Origin: Bog-473 sp963726005
Lineage (GTDB): Bacteria > Actinomycetota > Acidimicrobiia > Acidimicrobiales > RAAP-2
Assembly (NCBI GenBank): GCA_963726005.1
Contig: CAVSAT010000012.1
Location: forward strand, 248,001-312,000
Length of the DNA stretch: 64,000 nt
Direction of reading: 5' to 3'
Shown: in pieces, positions 19,999-27,201 of the stretch
Layout: each line of letters starts with the position of its first letter
How positions within the stretch are numbered: position 1 is the first letter of the stretch
Made by a program: the position numbers and the translations under genes
Notes under the pieces: generated by a model
What the model saw: the letters and a program-made list of their open reading frames with translations, nothing else
Told to the model about the DNA's origin: nothing
Databases searched by the model: none

Positions 19999-20792
19999 TC
20001 ACGCCCGAGGCGGGAGCGATGCCGGGGAGACCCGCTCGAGCGCGGCCCGCAGGACGTCGACCGCCTGGGGGCGCAACTCGTGGAGGGGCCGGTTGCGGTG
20101 GATGCGCTCGCCGAGGTCGACCTGGGCCAGCCGGTCCGGGCCCAGGCTCTGGGCCAGGTCGATCAGCAGCCCCAGCTCGACGCCGTAGCCGCCGGCAAAG
20201 CCGAGCTTTTCGAAGACCCAGCGGTGGGCGGCCGTCTCGCCGGCCAGGGGCTGGCGCACCCACGAGAGCTCGGGGAAGAGCAGCTCGAGGATGGGGCGGG
20301 CCACCAACTCGGTGACGCGGCCACCGCCGGTGGGGTCACCGTGCAGGGGCCGGGTGTAGGAGCCCTTGACCAGGGCGATGTGGTCGGTGGTCAGCAGCGG
20401 CCCGAGCAGCCCTGTGACAAAGGCCGGGGTCGTGTTGGCGACGTCGGCGTCGAGGAAGGCAACGAGGTCGCCCGACGACGCTCCGAGCGCCGCCGCCATG
20501 GCCTGGCCCTTGCCGCCGGCCCCGCCCGGGCCCGGCACCACCCGCGCCCCGCGTCCGCGGCCTGGGTGGCGGTGCCGTCGCTCGATCCGTCGTCGAGCAC
20601 GATCACCTCGTCGACCAGGCCGTTGCCCCCGTGCCCGGCCAGGAACGGCTGGACGACCGCCCGCACGACCGATCCCACCGTCGAGGCCTCGTCGCGGGCC
20701 GGGATGCACACCGACACGGTGCGCTCCGAGCGCTCCTTGGCCGCGAGGACCCGCTCGGTCGGGAAGTCGCCGTGCCGATAGGTGTGCGCCAC
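19999..20792 (-). CDS. gpgS: Glucosyl-3-phosphoglycerate synthase GpgS (frameshifted)
   Basis: GT81/GT2-like enzyme making glucosyl-3-phosphoglycerate, a precursor of glucosylglycerate and of methylglucose lipopolysaccharide in mycobacteria. The N-terminal part (VSVCIPARDEASTVGSVV, VDEVIVLDDGSSDGT) and the C-terminal part (GKGQAMAAAL, FLDADVAN, GGGRVTELVARP, GGYGVELGLLIDLAQ, HRNRPL) are highly typical of GpgS but lie in different frames. The break is near 20547-20552: one base is missing between the DAG and ARVV codons. Repaired length about 264 aa. The stop is seven bases from otsA, so the two solute-synthesis genes probably share a transcript. Confidence 0.88.
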
Positions 20793-20857
20793 GCCCCCGA
20801 TTCAAGCAGCCCCGCTGCGTTGAGCGGACCTGCTCCAGGCGCTACCATGGTGGCCAT

Positions 20858-20937
20858 CATCCAGAGCGACTGAGGGACGGGCCCGTTGACGTCGCGGCAA
20901 CCAGTGCGGAGCACCTGGTGCCAATGCCCGACCGATG
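20858..20937 (+). promoter_or_regulatory. SAM-I-class riboswitch upstream of thrC-like gene
   Basis: The leader has the conserved SAM-I core in order: GAGGGA-CGGGCCC, GGCAACC, and GGTGCCAAT. P1 is CATC (20858-20861) with GATG (20934-20937); P2 is CGAC (20867-20870) with GTCG (20891-20894); P3 is ACCAG (20900-20904) with CTGGT (20915-20919). No P4 is evident between the GGTGCCAAT core and the P1 3' strand, which resembles SAM-I/IV variants more than Bacillus S-boxes. The ribosome binding site AGGAGGA (20938-20944) directly abuts P1, so SAM-dependent control of translation is the likely mechanism. No terminator stem with U tract is present. Confidence 0.85.
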
Positions 20938-20947
20938 AGGAGGACCC

Positions 20948-22219
20948 ATGGTGGATTTCGTCACAGGCCTGCGCTGTCGTGAGTGCCAGCGCCCATTTCC
21001 AGCCGAGGCGTTGCACGTGTGCGACTACTGCTTCGGGCCGCTCGAGGTGGCCTACGACTATGAGCGGATCGCGGCCACGGTCAGCCGGGAGCGGATCGAG
21101 GCGGGGCCCCGCTCCATCTGGCGCTACCGCGACCTGCTCCCGGTCGACGACGAGACCCCGGTGGACCTGGGCGCCGGCTTCACCCCGCTGGTCCGCGCCG
21201 ACCGCCTGGCCGCCGAGCTCGGGCTCGGAGAGCTGTGGATCAAGGACGACACGGCCAACCCCACCGGCTCGTTCAAGGACCGGGTGGTGTCGGTCGCCCT
21301 GACCAAGGCACGCCAACTGGGCTTCAAGGTCGCCGCGTGCGCCTCGACGGGCAACCTGGCCAACTCGGTCGCCGCGCACGCCGCCCGGGCCGGGATGGAC
21401 TCGGTGGTCCTGATCCCGCACGACCTCGAGGGCGCCAAGGTCACCATGACCGCGGTCTACGGCGGCACGGTGATCGCCGTCGAGGGGACCTACGACGACG
21501 TGAACCGCCTGTGCGCCGAGCTGACCAGCGAGCGCCCGAGCTGGGCCTTCGTCAACGTCAACGTGCGCACTTACTACGCCGAGGGCTCCAAGACCTTGGC
21601 CTTCGAGATCGCCGAGCAGCTCGGCTGGCGGGCCCCCGACCACGTCGTGGTCCCGATCGGGTCGGGCAGCCAGCTGACCAAAGTGGCCAAGGGCTTCGCC
21701 GAGCTGGGAAAGGTGGGGCTGCTGCCCGAAGAGCCGGCCGTGCGCGTCTCAGGCGCCCAGGCCGAGGGGTGCTCGCCCGTGGCCACGGCCTTCGCCGAGG
21801 GCACCGACGCCATCCGTCCCGTCAAGCCCAAGACGATCGCCAAGTCGCTCGCCATCGGCAACCCCGCCGACGGCTGGTACGCGCTCGAGGTCATGCGCCG
21901 CTCCGGGGGCTCGTGTGCCGCCGTCACCGACCACGAGGTCGTCGCGGCCATCGGGCTTTTGGCCCGCACGGAGGGCATCTTCGCCGAGACGGCCGGCGGC
22001 GTGACGATCGCCACGCTGTCCAAGCTGGCCGCCTCGGGTGCCATCCGCCCCGACGAGCGGGTGGTGGCGCTGGTCACCGGGCACGGGCTCAAGACGGTGG
22101 AGGCCCTGTCGGGGGCCGCCGGCTGCAGTCCGACGGCAACGATCGTCCCCACCCTCGACGCCTTCGACGCCGCCCTCGACGCCGCCGGTGCCCGCGCCAC
22201 CGGGGAGCTGGCGCGATGA
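20948..22219 (+). CDS. thrC: Threonine synthase-like PLP enzyme
   Basis: Fold-type II PLP enzyme acting on O-phosphohomoserine. The 423-aa protein starts with a zinc-ribbon-like segment (Cys10, Cys13, Cys25, Cys28), then NPTGSFKDR with the PLP Lys at 110, a phosphate-binding loop GSGSQL and a C-terminal VTGHGLKT. Threonine synthase is the family assignment. Two context facts suggest another reaction: a SAM riboswitch controls it, and its TGA overlaps the ATG of a MoaD/ThiS-like sulfur carrier. By analogy with CysM-CysO (O-phosphoserine plus thiocarboxylate to cysteine), it may make homocysteine from O-phosphohomoserine. The catalytic residues do not decide between these. Confidence 0.85.
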   Translation: MVDFVTGLRCRECQRPFPAEALHVCDYCFGPLEVAYDYERIAATVSRERIEAGPRSIWRYRDLLPVDDETPVDLGAGFTPLVRADRLAAELGLGELWIKDDTANPTGSFKDRVVSVALTKARQLGFKVAACASTGNLANSVAAHAARAGMDSVVLIPHDLEGAKVTMTAVYGGTVIAVEGTYDDVNRLCAELTSERPSWAFVNVNVRTYYAEGSKTLAFEIAEQLGWRAPDHVVVPIGSGSQLTKVAKGFAELGKVGLLPEEPAVRVSGAQAEGCSPVATAFAEGTDAIRPVKPKTIAKSLAIGNPADGWYALEVMRRSGGSCAAVTDHEVVAAIGLLARTEGIFAETAGGVTIATLSKLAASGAIRPDERVVALVTGHGLKTVEALSGAAGCSPTATIVPTLDAFDAALDAAGARATGELAR

Positions 22220-22491
22220 GCGTGACCGTCCGCATCCCCACCCAGCTGCGCACCCTGACCGGTGGGGCCGGCGAGGTCGAGGTGGAGGGGGCCTCGGTGG
22301 GCGAGGCCCTCAAGGCCCTCGACGCCGCCCACCCCGGGCTGGCCGACCGCCTCTTCGACGACGCGGGCGGGCTGCGCCGCTTCGTGAACGTCTTCCTGGC
22401 CGACGAGGACGTCCGCTTCCTCGACGGCCTGGCCACGCCGGTCGCGCCCGGTCAGACGCTCTCCATCGTGCCCGCGGTCGCCGGGGGCTGA
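22216..22491 (+). CDS. MoaD/ThiS/CysO-like sulfur-carrier protein
   Basis: A 91-aa ubiquitin-fold protein ending in the diglycine Gly90-Gly91 (AVAGG), the site where MoaD, ThiS and CysO are adenylated and thiocarboxylated. Core features: VTVRIPTQLRTLTGG, a VGEALKALDAAHPGL helix and LSIVPAVAGG. ATG overlaps the thrC-like stop (ATGA), so the two are coupled and both lie behind the SAM riboswitch. No E1-like activating enzyme or JAMM protease (Mec) is in the window. It resembles CysO of Mycobacterium in family and likely works as a sulfide donor for the neighbouring PLP enzyme; this is inference. Confidence 0.85.
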   Translation: MSVTVRIPTQLRTLTGGAGEVEVEGASVGEALKALDAAHPGLADRLFDDAGGLRRFVNVFLADEDVRFLDGLATPVAPGQTLSIVPAVAGG

Positions 22492-22534
22492 CCTCCTCCG
22501 CCCTTGCGCCGGCGGCGCAAAGGTGGTTTGCTTG

Positions 22535-22561
22535 TTAGCACTCACAAGACGAGAGTGCTAA
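22535..22561 (+). promoter_or_regulatory. CIRCE operator (HrcA binding site)
   Basis: Perfect CIRCE: TTAGCACTC (22535-22543), nine-base spacer, GAGTGCTAA (22553-22561). It lies 16 bases before the groEL ATG, over the leader, so HrcA repression of groEL with relief on heat shock is expected. Confidence 0.97.
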
Positions 22562-22577
22562 TGGAGGAATAGACCAG

Positions 22578-24197
22578 ATGGCCAAGATCATCGCCTTCCA
22601 GGAGGACGCCCGCCGCGGCCTGGAGACCGGCATGAACAAGTTGGCGGACGCGGTCCGCGTCACCCTCGGCCCCAAGGGCCGCAACGTGGTGCTGGACAAG
22701 AAGTGGGGCGCCCCGACGATCACCAACGACGGCGTGTCGATCGCCAAGGAGATCGATCTCGAGGACCCCTTCGAGAAGATCGGCGCCGAGCTGGTCAAGG
22801 AAGTCGCCAAGAAGACCGACGACGTGGCCGGCGACGGCACCACCACGGCGACCGTGCTGGCCTGGGCCATGGTCCACGAGGGCCTGCGCAACGTGGCCGC
22901 CGGCGCCAACCCGATGTCGCTCAAGCGCGGGATCGAGTCCGCGGTCGAGACAGCGGTGGGCTCCATCCGAGGTATCGCCAAGGAGACCGAGTCCAAGTCG
23001 CAGATCGCCCAGGTGGCCTCCATCTCGGCCGCCGACACCGAGATCGGCGAACTCATCGCGGAAGCCATCGACAAGGTCGGGCGCGACGGCGTCATCACCG
23101 TCGAGGAGTCGCAGACCTTCGGCATGGACATGGACCTGGTCGAGGGCATGCGCTTCGACAAGGGCTACATCGCCCCCTACTTCGTGACCGACCCCGAGCG
23201 CATGGAGGCCGTCCTCGAGGACGCCCAGATCCTGCTGGTGGGTTCGAAGATCTCGGCCGTGCGCGACCTGCTCCCCGTGCTCGAGAAGGTCATGCAGGGC
23301 GGCAAGCCGCTGCTGATCATCGCCGAGGACGTCGAGGGTGAGGCCCTCGCCACGCTGGTCGTGAACAAGATCCGCGGCACCTTCCGCTCGGTGGCCGTCA
23401 AGGCCCCGGGCTTCGGCGAGCGCCGCAAGGCCATGCTCCAGGACATCGCCATCCTCACGGGCGGCCAGGTGGTCACCGAGGAGGTCGGCCTCAAGTTGGA
23501 GAACGTGACGCTCGACCTGCTGGGCACGGCGCGCAAGGTCGTGGTCACGAAGGACGAGACGACCATCGTCGAGGGCGGAGGTTCCGAGTCCGACATCAAG
23601 GGCCGGATCAACCAGATCAAGACCGAGATCGAGAACACCGACTCGGACTACGACCGGGAGAAGCTCCAGGAGCGCCTGGCGAAGCTGTCCGGCGGCGTCG
23701 CCGTGATCAAGGTCGGGGCCGCCACCGAGGTGGAGCTCAAGGAGAAGAAGCACCGGATCGAAGACGCCGTCTCGACCACCAAGGCCGCTATTGAGGAGGG
23801 CGTGGTCCCGGGCGGCGGTGTCGCCCTGCTGCGGGCCCAGACCGCCATCCTCGAAGGCGCGGAGAAGCTCGACAGCGACGAGGCGACCGGTGCCCGCATC
23901 GTGGCGCGTGCCGTCGAGGAGCCCTTGAAGCAGATCGCGGTCAACGCCGGCCTCGAGGGCGGGGTCGTCGTCGAGAAGGTGCGCAACCTCAAGGGGGCCC
24001 ACGGCCTGAACGCCGCCACCGGTGAGTACGAGGACCTGTTCAAGTCCGGCGTGATCGACGCCGCCAAGGTGACCCGCTCTGCCCTGCAGAACGCGGCCTC
24101 GATCGCGGCGCTGTTCCTCACGACCGAGGCCGTCATCGTGGACAAGCCCGAGGAGGACGCGCCCGCCATGCCCGGCGGCGGGATGGACGACTACTAG
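22578..24197 (+). CDS. groEL: Chaperonin GroEL
   Basis: 60-kDa ring chaperonin that folds cytosolic proteins with GroES. The 539-aa protein starts MAKIIAFQEDARRGLE, has the ATP-binding GDGTTTATVL motif near residue 87, and ends GGGMDDY, the Gly-Met-rich tail form. GGAGG lies about ten bases upstream of the ATG. No groES precedes it, as for the solitary groEL genes (groEL2 type) of many actinobacteria that carry their own CIRCE. The three short hairpin repeats after the stop may end transcription. Confidence 0.97.
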   Translation: MAKIIAFQEDARRGLETGMNKLADAVRVTLGPKGRNVVLDKKWGAPTITNDGVSIAKEIDLEDPFEKIGAELVKEVAKKTDDVAGDGTTTATVLAWAMVHEGLRNVAAGANPMSLKRGIESAVETAVGSIRGIAKETESKSQIAQVASISAADTEIGELIAEAIDKVGRDGVITVEESQTFGMDMDLVEGMRFDKGYIAPYFVTDPERMEAVLEDAQILLVGSKISAVRDLLPVLEKVMQGGKPLLIIAEDVEGEALATLVVNKIRGTFRSVAVKAPGFGERRKAMLQDIAILTGGQVVTEEVGLKLENVTLDLLGTARKVVVTKDETTIVEGGGSESDIKGRINQIKTEIENTDSDYDREKLQERLAKLSGGVAVIKVGAATEVELKEKKHRIEDAVSTTKAAIEEGVVPGGGVALLRAQTAILEGAEKLDSDEATGARIVARAVEEPLKQIAVNAGLEGGVVVEKVRNLKGAHGLNAATGEYEDLFKSGVIDAAKVTRSALQNAASIAALFLTTEAVIVDKPEEDAPAMPGGGMDDY

Positions 24198-24211
24198 AGA
24201 ACGTCTACACC

Positions 24212-24285
24212 GTCACAAAGGCCCTGTTCAGGGCGCGTCGCGGGACCCTTTCAGGGCCCGTCACGAAGGCCCTGTTCAGGACATT
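24212..24285. repeat. Three imperfect 24-base hairpin repeats downstream of groEL
   Basis: Units begin at 24212 (GTCACAAAGGCCC...), 24237 (GTCGCGGGACCC...) and 24260 (GTCACGAAGGCCC...). Each contains a small inverted repeat, GCCCTG/CAGGGC in unit 1, CCCT/AGGG in unit 2 and CCTG/CAGG in unit 3. They may act as a terminator or mRNA-stabilising element. The remaining bases of the 222-base gap before the next gene show nothing else recognisable. Confidence 0.75.
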
Positions 24286-24419
24286 GGGGGCGACGTGCCA
24301 CCTCGCTGTCACGGTGCTGCAACAGCGCTTGTCGACACTGGGAGCGCCTCACCCCCAACCCGAGGCTGACCGTGCGCCCGGCCGAAAGGTCGGGCGCACA
24401 GTCTTCTCTACACTGAGGC

Positions 24420-25094
24420 GTGGCCCTGACCCCGACGACCGGCTGGGGAGTCCTCCACCTCTTCTGCCGGTTGGCGCCCGACTTCGACGCGAACGCCCTG
24501 CGCAAGGCCGTGAGCGCCGCCGAGGCGGACGGCTACCAGGTCGTCCCGGTGGCCGTGCTCGGGCACAAGGCGGACCTGGGCCTGATGGCTCTCGGCCCGG
24601 ACCTCTGGCGGCTGCGACGCCTGCAGAGCGAGGCCACCGCCTCGGGCCTCGTGCCGGCGCAGTCGTACGTGTCGCTGACGGAGATCTCCGAGTACGCCGC
24701 GGGGATCCCCGACGCCCTGCGCGAGGCGCGGTTGTTTCCGCAGCTTCCCCCCGAGGGCAAGGCCGCCTTCTGCTTCTACCCGATGACCAAGCGCCGCGGC
24801 GAGGGGCACAACTGGTACGCGCTCGACTTCGCGGCACGTAAGGAGCTCATGCTGGGTCACGGCAAGGTGGGGCGGACGTTCCACGGTCGGGTGCTCCAGG
24901 TCATCACCGGGTCGACCGGGCTCGACGACTACGAGTGGGGCGTGACGCTCTTCGGCGTGCACCCCGACGACCTCAAGGAGTGCGTCTACGAGATGCGCTT
25001 CGACGAGGCCTCGGCCCTCTACGCGGAATTCGGTCCCTTCTACACGGGCATGGTGGGCTCGCTCGAGGACGTCCTCGCCGCGGTGGGGGCCTGA
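24420..25094 (+). CDS. chdC: Coproheme decarboxylase / HemQ-like chlorite dismutase family protein
   Basis: Last enzyme of the coproporphyrin-dependent heme pathway of Gram-positives: oxidative decarboxylation of coproheme to heme b with peroxide. The 224-aa protein carries the YPM motif (Tyr120, Met122) and His147 in LGHGKVGR; the 27-residue gap between Tyr and His equals that of characterised ChdC (Tyr147 and His174 in Listeria, from memory), so these are the catalytic Tyr and axial His. GST-GLDDYEWGVTLFGVHPDDLKECVYEMRFD is typical of the family; a true chlorite dismutase would carry the distal Arg instead. GTG start. larE follows after 16 bases. Confidence 0.88.
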   Translation: MALTPTTGWGVLHLFCRLAPDFDANALRKAVSAAEADGYQVVPVAVLGHKADLGLMALGPDLWRLRRLQSEATASGLVPAQSYVSLTEISEYAAGIPDALREARLFPQLPPEGKAAFCFYPMTKRRGEGHNWYALDFAARKELMLGHGKVGRTFHGRVLQVITGSTGLDDYEWGVTLFGVHPDDLKECVYEMRFDEASALYAEFGPFYTGMVGSLEDVLAAVGA

Positions 25095-25110
25095 CCGCCG
25101 CCGTGGCCGC

Positions 25111-25932
25111 GTGAACGCGTCCCTCGAGTGCCTCGAGGACGAACTGCGCCGGCTCGGGCGCGTGGTGGTGGCGTTCAGCGGCGGCGCCGACTCGTCGCTG
25201 TTGGCCAAGGTGGCCCACGACACCCTGGGCCGTGCCGCGGTGCTCTGCGCGACGGCGCTGTCCCCCTCGCTGGCGGGTGCCGAGGAGGCTGACTGCCGCG
25301 CCCTGGCCGCCGAGTGGGGCCTGCGCTGGGTGGGGGTGCCCACCGCGGAGATGGAGGACGCGGTGTACGTGGCCAACGGCCCGGACCGCTGCGCCCGCTG
25401 CAAGACCGCCCTGATGGCCGCCCTCGGGCCCCTGGCCGCCGGCGAGGGCGCGACCGTGATCCTCGGGGTGAACGTGAGCGACCTGGGGGACCACCGCCCG
25501 GGCCAGGCCGCCGCGGCGGCCGCCGGCGCCAGCTTCCCCTTTGTCGGAGCCGGCTTCACCAAGGACGACATCCGGCAGTGGTCCCGCCGGCTCGGCCTGC
25601 GCACCTGGGACAAGCCCGCCGCCGCCTGCCTGGCCTCGCGGCTGCCCTACGGCACGCCGGTCACGCTGGGTCGCCTGGCCGCGGTCGAGGAGGCGGAGTC
25701 CGCGCTGCGCGCGCTCGGCTTCGGGCAGCTGCGCGTGCGCCACCACGGGGAGGCCGCCCGGCTGGAGGTCGAGCCCGCTGCGCTGGACGAGGTGGTGGCG
25801 CGCCGGGACGAGGTCGTCGCCGCCGTGCGCGCCGCGGGGTTCACGTTCGTCGCGGTGGACCTGGAAGGATTTCGCTCGGGCAGCCTCAACCGCGTCCTCG
25901 CGGCCGGGGGCCCCATGGAGGAGGAGCGGTGA
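25111..25932 (+). CDS. larE: ATP-dependent sacrificial sulfur transferase LarE
   Basis: LarE inserts sulfur into pyridinium-3,5-biscarboxylic acid mononucleotide during synthesis of the nickel-pincer nucleotide cofactor, giving up a cysteine sulfur or using an Fe-S cluster. The 273-aa protein has the PP-loop SGGADS (residues 23-28), a CARCK motif near residue 92 and the KPAAACLASRLPYG segment with Cys at about 173, the region of the sacrificial Cys in Lactobacillus LarE. GTG start; the stop overlaps the next gene's GTG. larB and larC lie 8 kb away in this window, supporting a complete cofactor pathway. Confidence 0.92.
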   Translation: MNASLECLEDELRRLGRVVVAFSGGADSSLLAKVAHDTLGRAAVLCATALSPSLAGAEEADCRALAAEWGLRWVGVPTAEMEDAVYVANGPDRCARCKTALMAALGPLAAGEGATVILGVNVSDLGDHRPGQAAAAAAGASFPFVGAGFTKDDIRQWSRRLGLRTWDKPAAACLASRLPYGTPVTLGRLAAVEEAESALRALGFGQLRVRHHGEAARLEVEPAALDEVVARRDEVVAAVRAAGFTFVAVDLEGFRSGSLNRVLAAGGPMEEER

Positions 25933-26174
25933 GCCAGGTCCGGGTCAAGGTGAAGCTGACGTTCCCCGAGTCCGAGGTGCGGCGGGCGGTGCTCGCCACC
26001 ATGGTCCGCCAGTTCGACGTCGAGCCGAACATCCGGCGGGCCGACGTCGAGGAGCACCGGGGCTGGATCGTCTGCGAGGTCGACGGTGCGGCCGCCCAGG
26101 TCGAGGCCGCGCTCGACTGGCTCCGCGACGAGGGGATCACAGTGGACCTGTTGGGGGACGTCCTCGAAGGCTGA
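25929..26174 (+). CDS. NIL-domain small protein
   Basis: An 81-aa protein that is almost entirely a NIL domain (ferredoxin-like fold with the N-I-L-containing signature): VKLTFPESEVRRAVLATMVRQFDVEPNIRRADVEE, then GWIVCEVDG and a C-terminal helix ALDWLRDEGITV. NIL domains occur at the C-terminus of methionine-import ATPases and next to ferredoxins, where they are thought to bind small ligands. GTG overlaps the larE stop, so it is translated with larE. Its role there is unknown. Confidence 0.8.
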   Translation: MSQVRVKVKLTFPESEVRRAVLATMVRQFDVEPNIRRADVEEHRGWIVCEVDGAAAQVEAALDWLRDEGITVDLLGDVLEG

Positions 26175-26175
26175 T

Positions 26176-26223
26176 TTCCCTGACATGCGGCTTCCCTGAC
26201 ATGCGGCTTCCCTGACATGCGGC
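26176..26223. repeat. Three exact tandem copies of a 16-base unit
   Basis: TTCCCTGACATGCGGC occurs at 26176-26191, 26192-26207 and 26208-26223, starting one base after the NIL-gene stop. All three are identical, so the array is young or kept homogeneous. No coding frame runs through it usefully. Confidence 0.95.
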
Positions 26224-26260
26224 CCCGCCGACGCGGGCCGGCGTCGCGAGGTACAGACGC

Positions 26261-26449
26261 CTACGGCTGGTCCGGGGTCCGCGGCACGGTCCAGCCCGCC
26301 GAGGAGACCTTGCGCGGCTCGTAGAAGACGCAACCCTCGGGACACCCGAACGGCAGCGGATCGTTGGCGTCGACCTTGCAGCGCTCGAGCCGGTCCCCGC
26401 GGGGCGTCGTCCGCATCACGTAGTGGCGGCAATCCTCGTTGACGGCCAT
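26261..26449 (-). CDS. Small Cys-rich hypothetical protein
   Basis: A 62-aa protein starting MAVNEDCRHYVMRTTPRGD. It has five cysteines near the pattern NEDCRHY ... ERCKVDAND ... GCPEGCVFYEPR, a spacing that suggests a small metal-binding fold. An ATG 13 codons upstream would nearly collide with the divergent nudix start, so the second ATG (with GGGGA just before it) was chosen. Function unrecognised; the even distribution of charged residues and clean frame argue it is real. Confidence 0.6.
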   Translation of the reverse strand: MAVNEDCRHYVMRTTPRGDRLERCKVDANDPLPFGCPEGCVFYEPRKVSSAGWTVPRTPDQP

Positions 26450-26493
26450 TCCCCATTCTGGCCCAGCCGGCAGGCGCGGTAGCGTCACGGCCC

Positions 26494-27201
26494 GTGGACC
26501 CCACCGACGAGCGCGACGTCCCCCTCAAGACGCTGCTGCGCTGGAGCGAGACCCTCTCGGGCATCGCCCGCACCGGGCTGGGGTTCACCGAGAGCCTCTA
26601 CGAGCAGGAGCGTTTTGAGGAGATCCTCAAGGTGGCCGCGGACATCAGGGCTGAGGCGGACGGACAGGGTGACGACCCCGACGCCAGGGGCCTGGTGCAG
26701 GAGTGGCTGGCGACGGTGGGCAAGGGAGTGCCCGGCTACATCACGCCGAAGGTCGCCGTCGGCGCGGCCGTCGGCAACGACCGGGGCGAGCTGCTGCTGA
26801 TTCAGCGGGCCGACTCGGGCATCTGGCTCTATCCGACCGGGTGGTGCGACGTGGGCTACTCGGCCGCCGAGATCGTGGTCAAGGAGGTCGAGGAGGAGAC
26901 GGGCATCATCGTCGAGCCCGTCCGCCTCATCGCGGTCCTCGACGGCCTGCGCCTGGGCTTCACCCGGGTGCCGTTGTACTCGCTCCTCTTTTACTGCCGG
27001 GCCCTGGGCGGCGAACTGTCCCCGCACCCGCTCGAAACCCGCGACGTGGGCTGGTTCACCCGCGAAACGCTGCCGCATCCCCTGGTCGGCTCGGATCGCT
27101 GGGGCGAGCACGTCTTCGCGGCCATCAACGGTGAGCGACGCGACGTCCTCTACGACAGCGTGCGCCAACCGATGTGGCGGGGAGACTCCACTTCGTCGTG
27201 A
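26494..27201 (+). CDS. NUDIX hydrolase with N-terminal Nudix_hydro_N domain
   Basis: A 235-aa nucleotide-diphosphate hydrolase. Residues about 10-75 resemble the helical N-terminal domain found on some nudix enzymes (LLRWSETLSGIARTGLGFTESLYEQERFEEIL), followed by the nudix domain (KVAVGAAVGNDRGELLLIQRADSGIWLYPTGW). The nudix box reads G-x5-Y-x7-KEVEEETGI: the first Glu is Tyr and the usual Arg is Lys, while the metal-binding EEETG is kept. Substrate unknown; related proteins cleave ADP-ribose or NADH. GTG start; TGA overlaps the following GNAT. Confidence 0.88.
   Translation: MDPTDERDVPLKTLLRWSETLSGIARTGLGFTESLYEQERFEEILKVAADIRAEADGQGDDPDARGLVQEWLATVGKGVPGYITPKVAVGAAVGNDRGELLLIQRADSGIWLYPTGWCDVGYSAAEIVVKEVEEETGIIVEPVRLIAVLDGLRLGFTRVPLYSLLFYCRALGGELSPHPLETRDVGWFTRETLPHPLVGSDRWGEHVFAAINGERRDVLYDSVRQPMWRGDSTSS

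Noticed and set aside
22542..24002. 486-codon frame antisense to groEL
   Set aside because: GroEL is certain on the plus strand; antisense frame is compositional.
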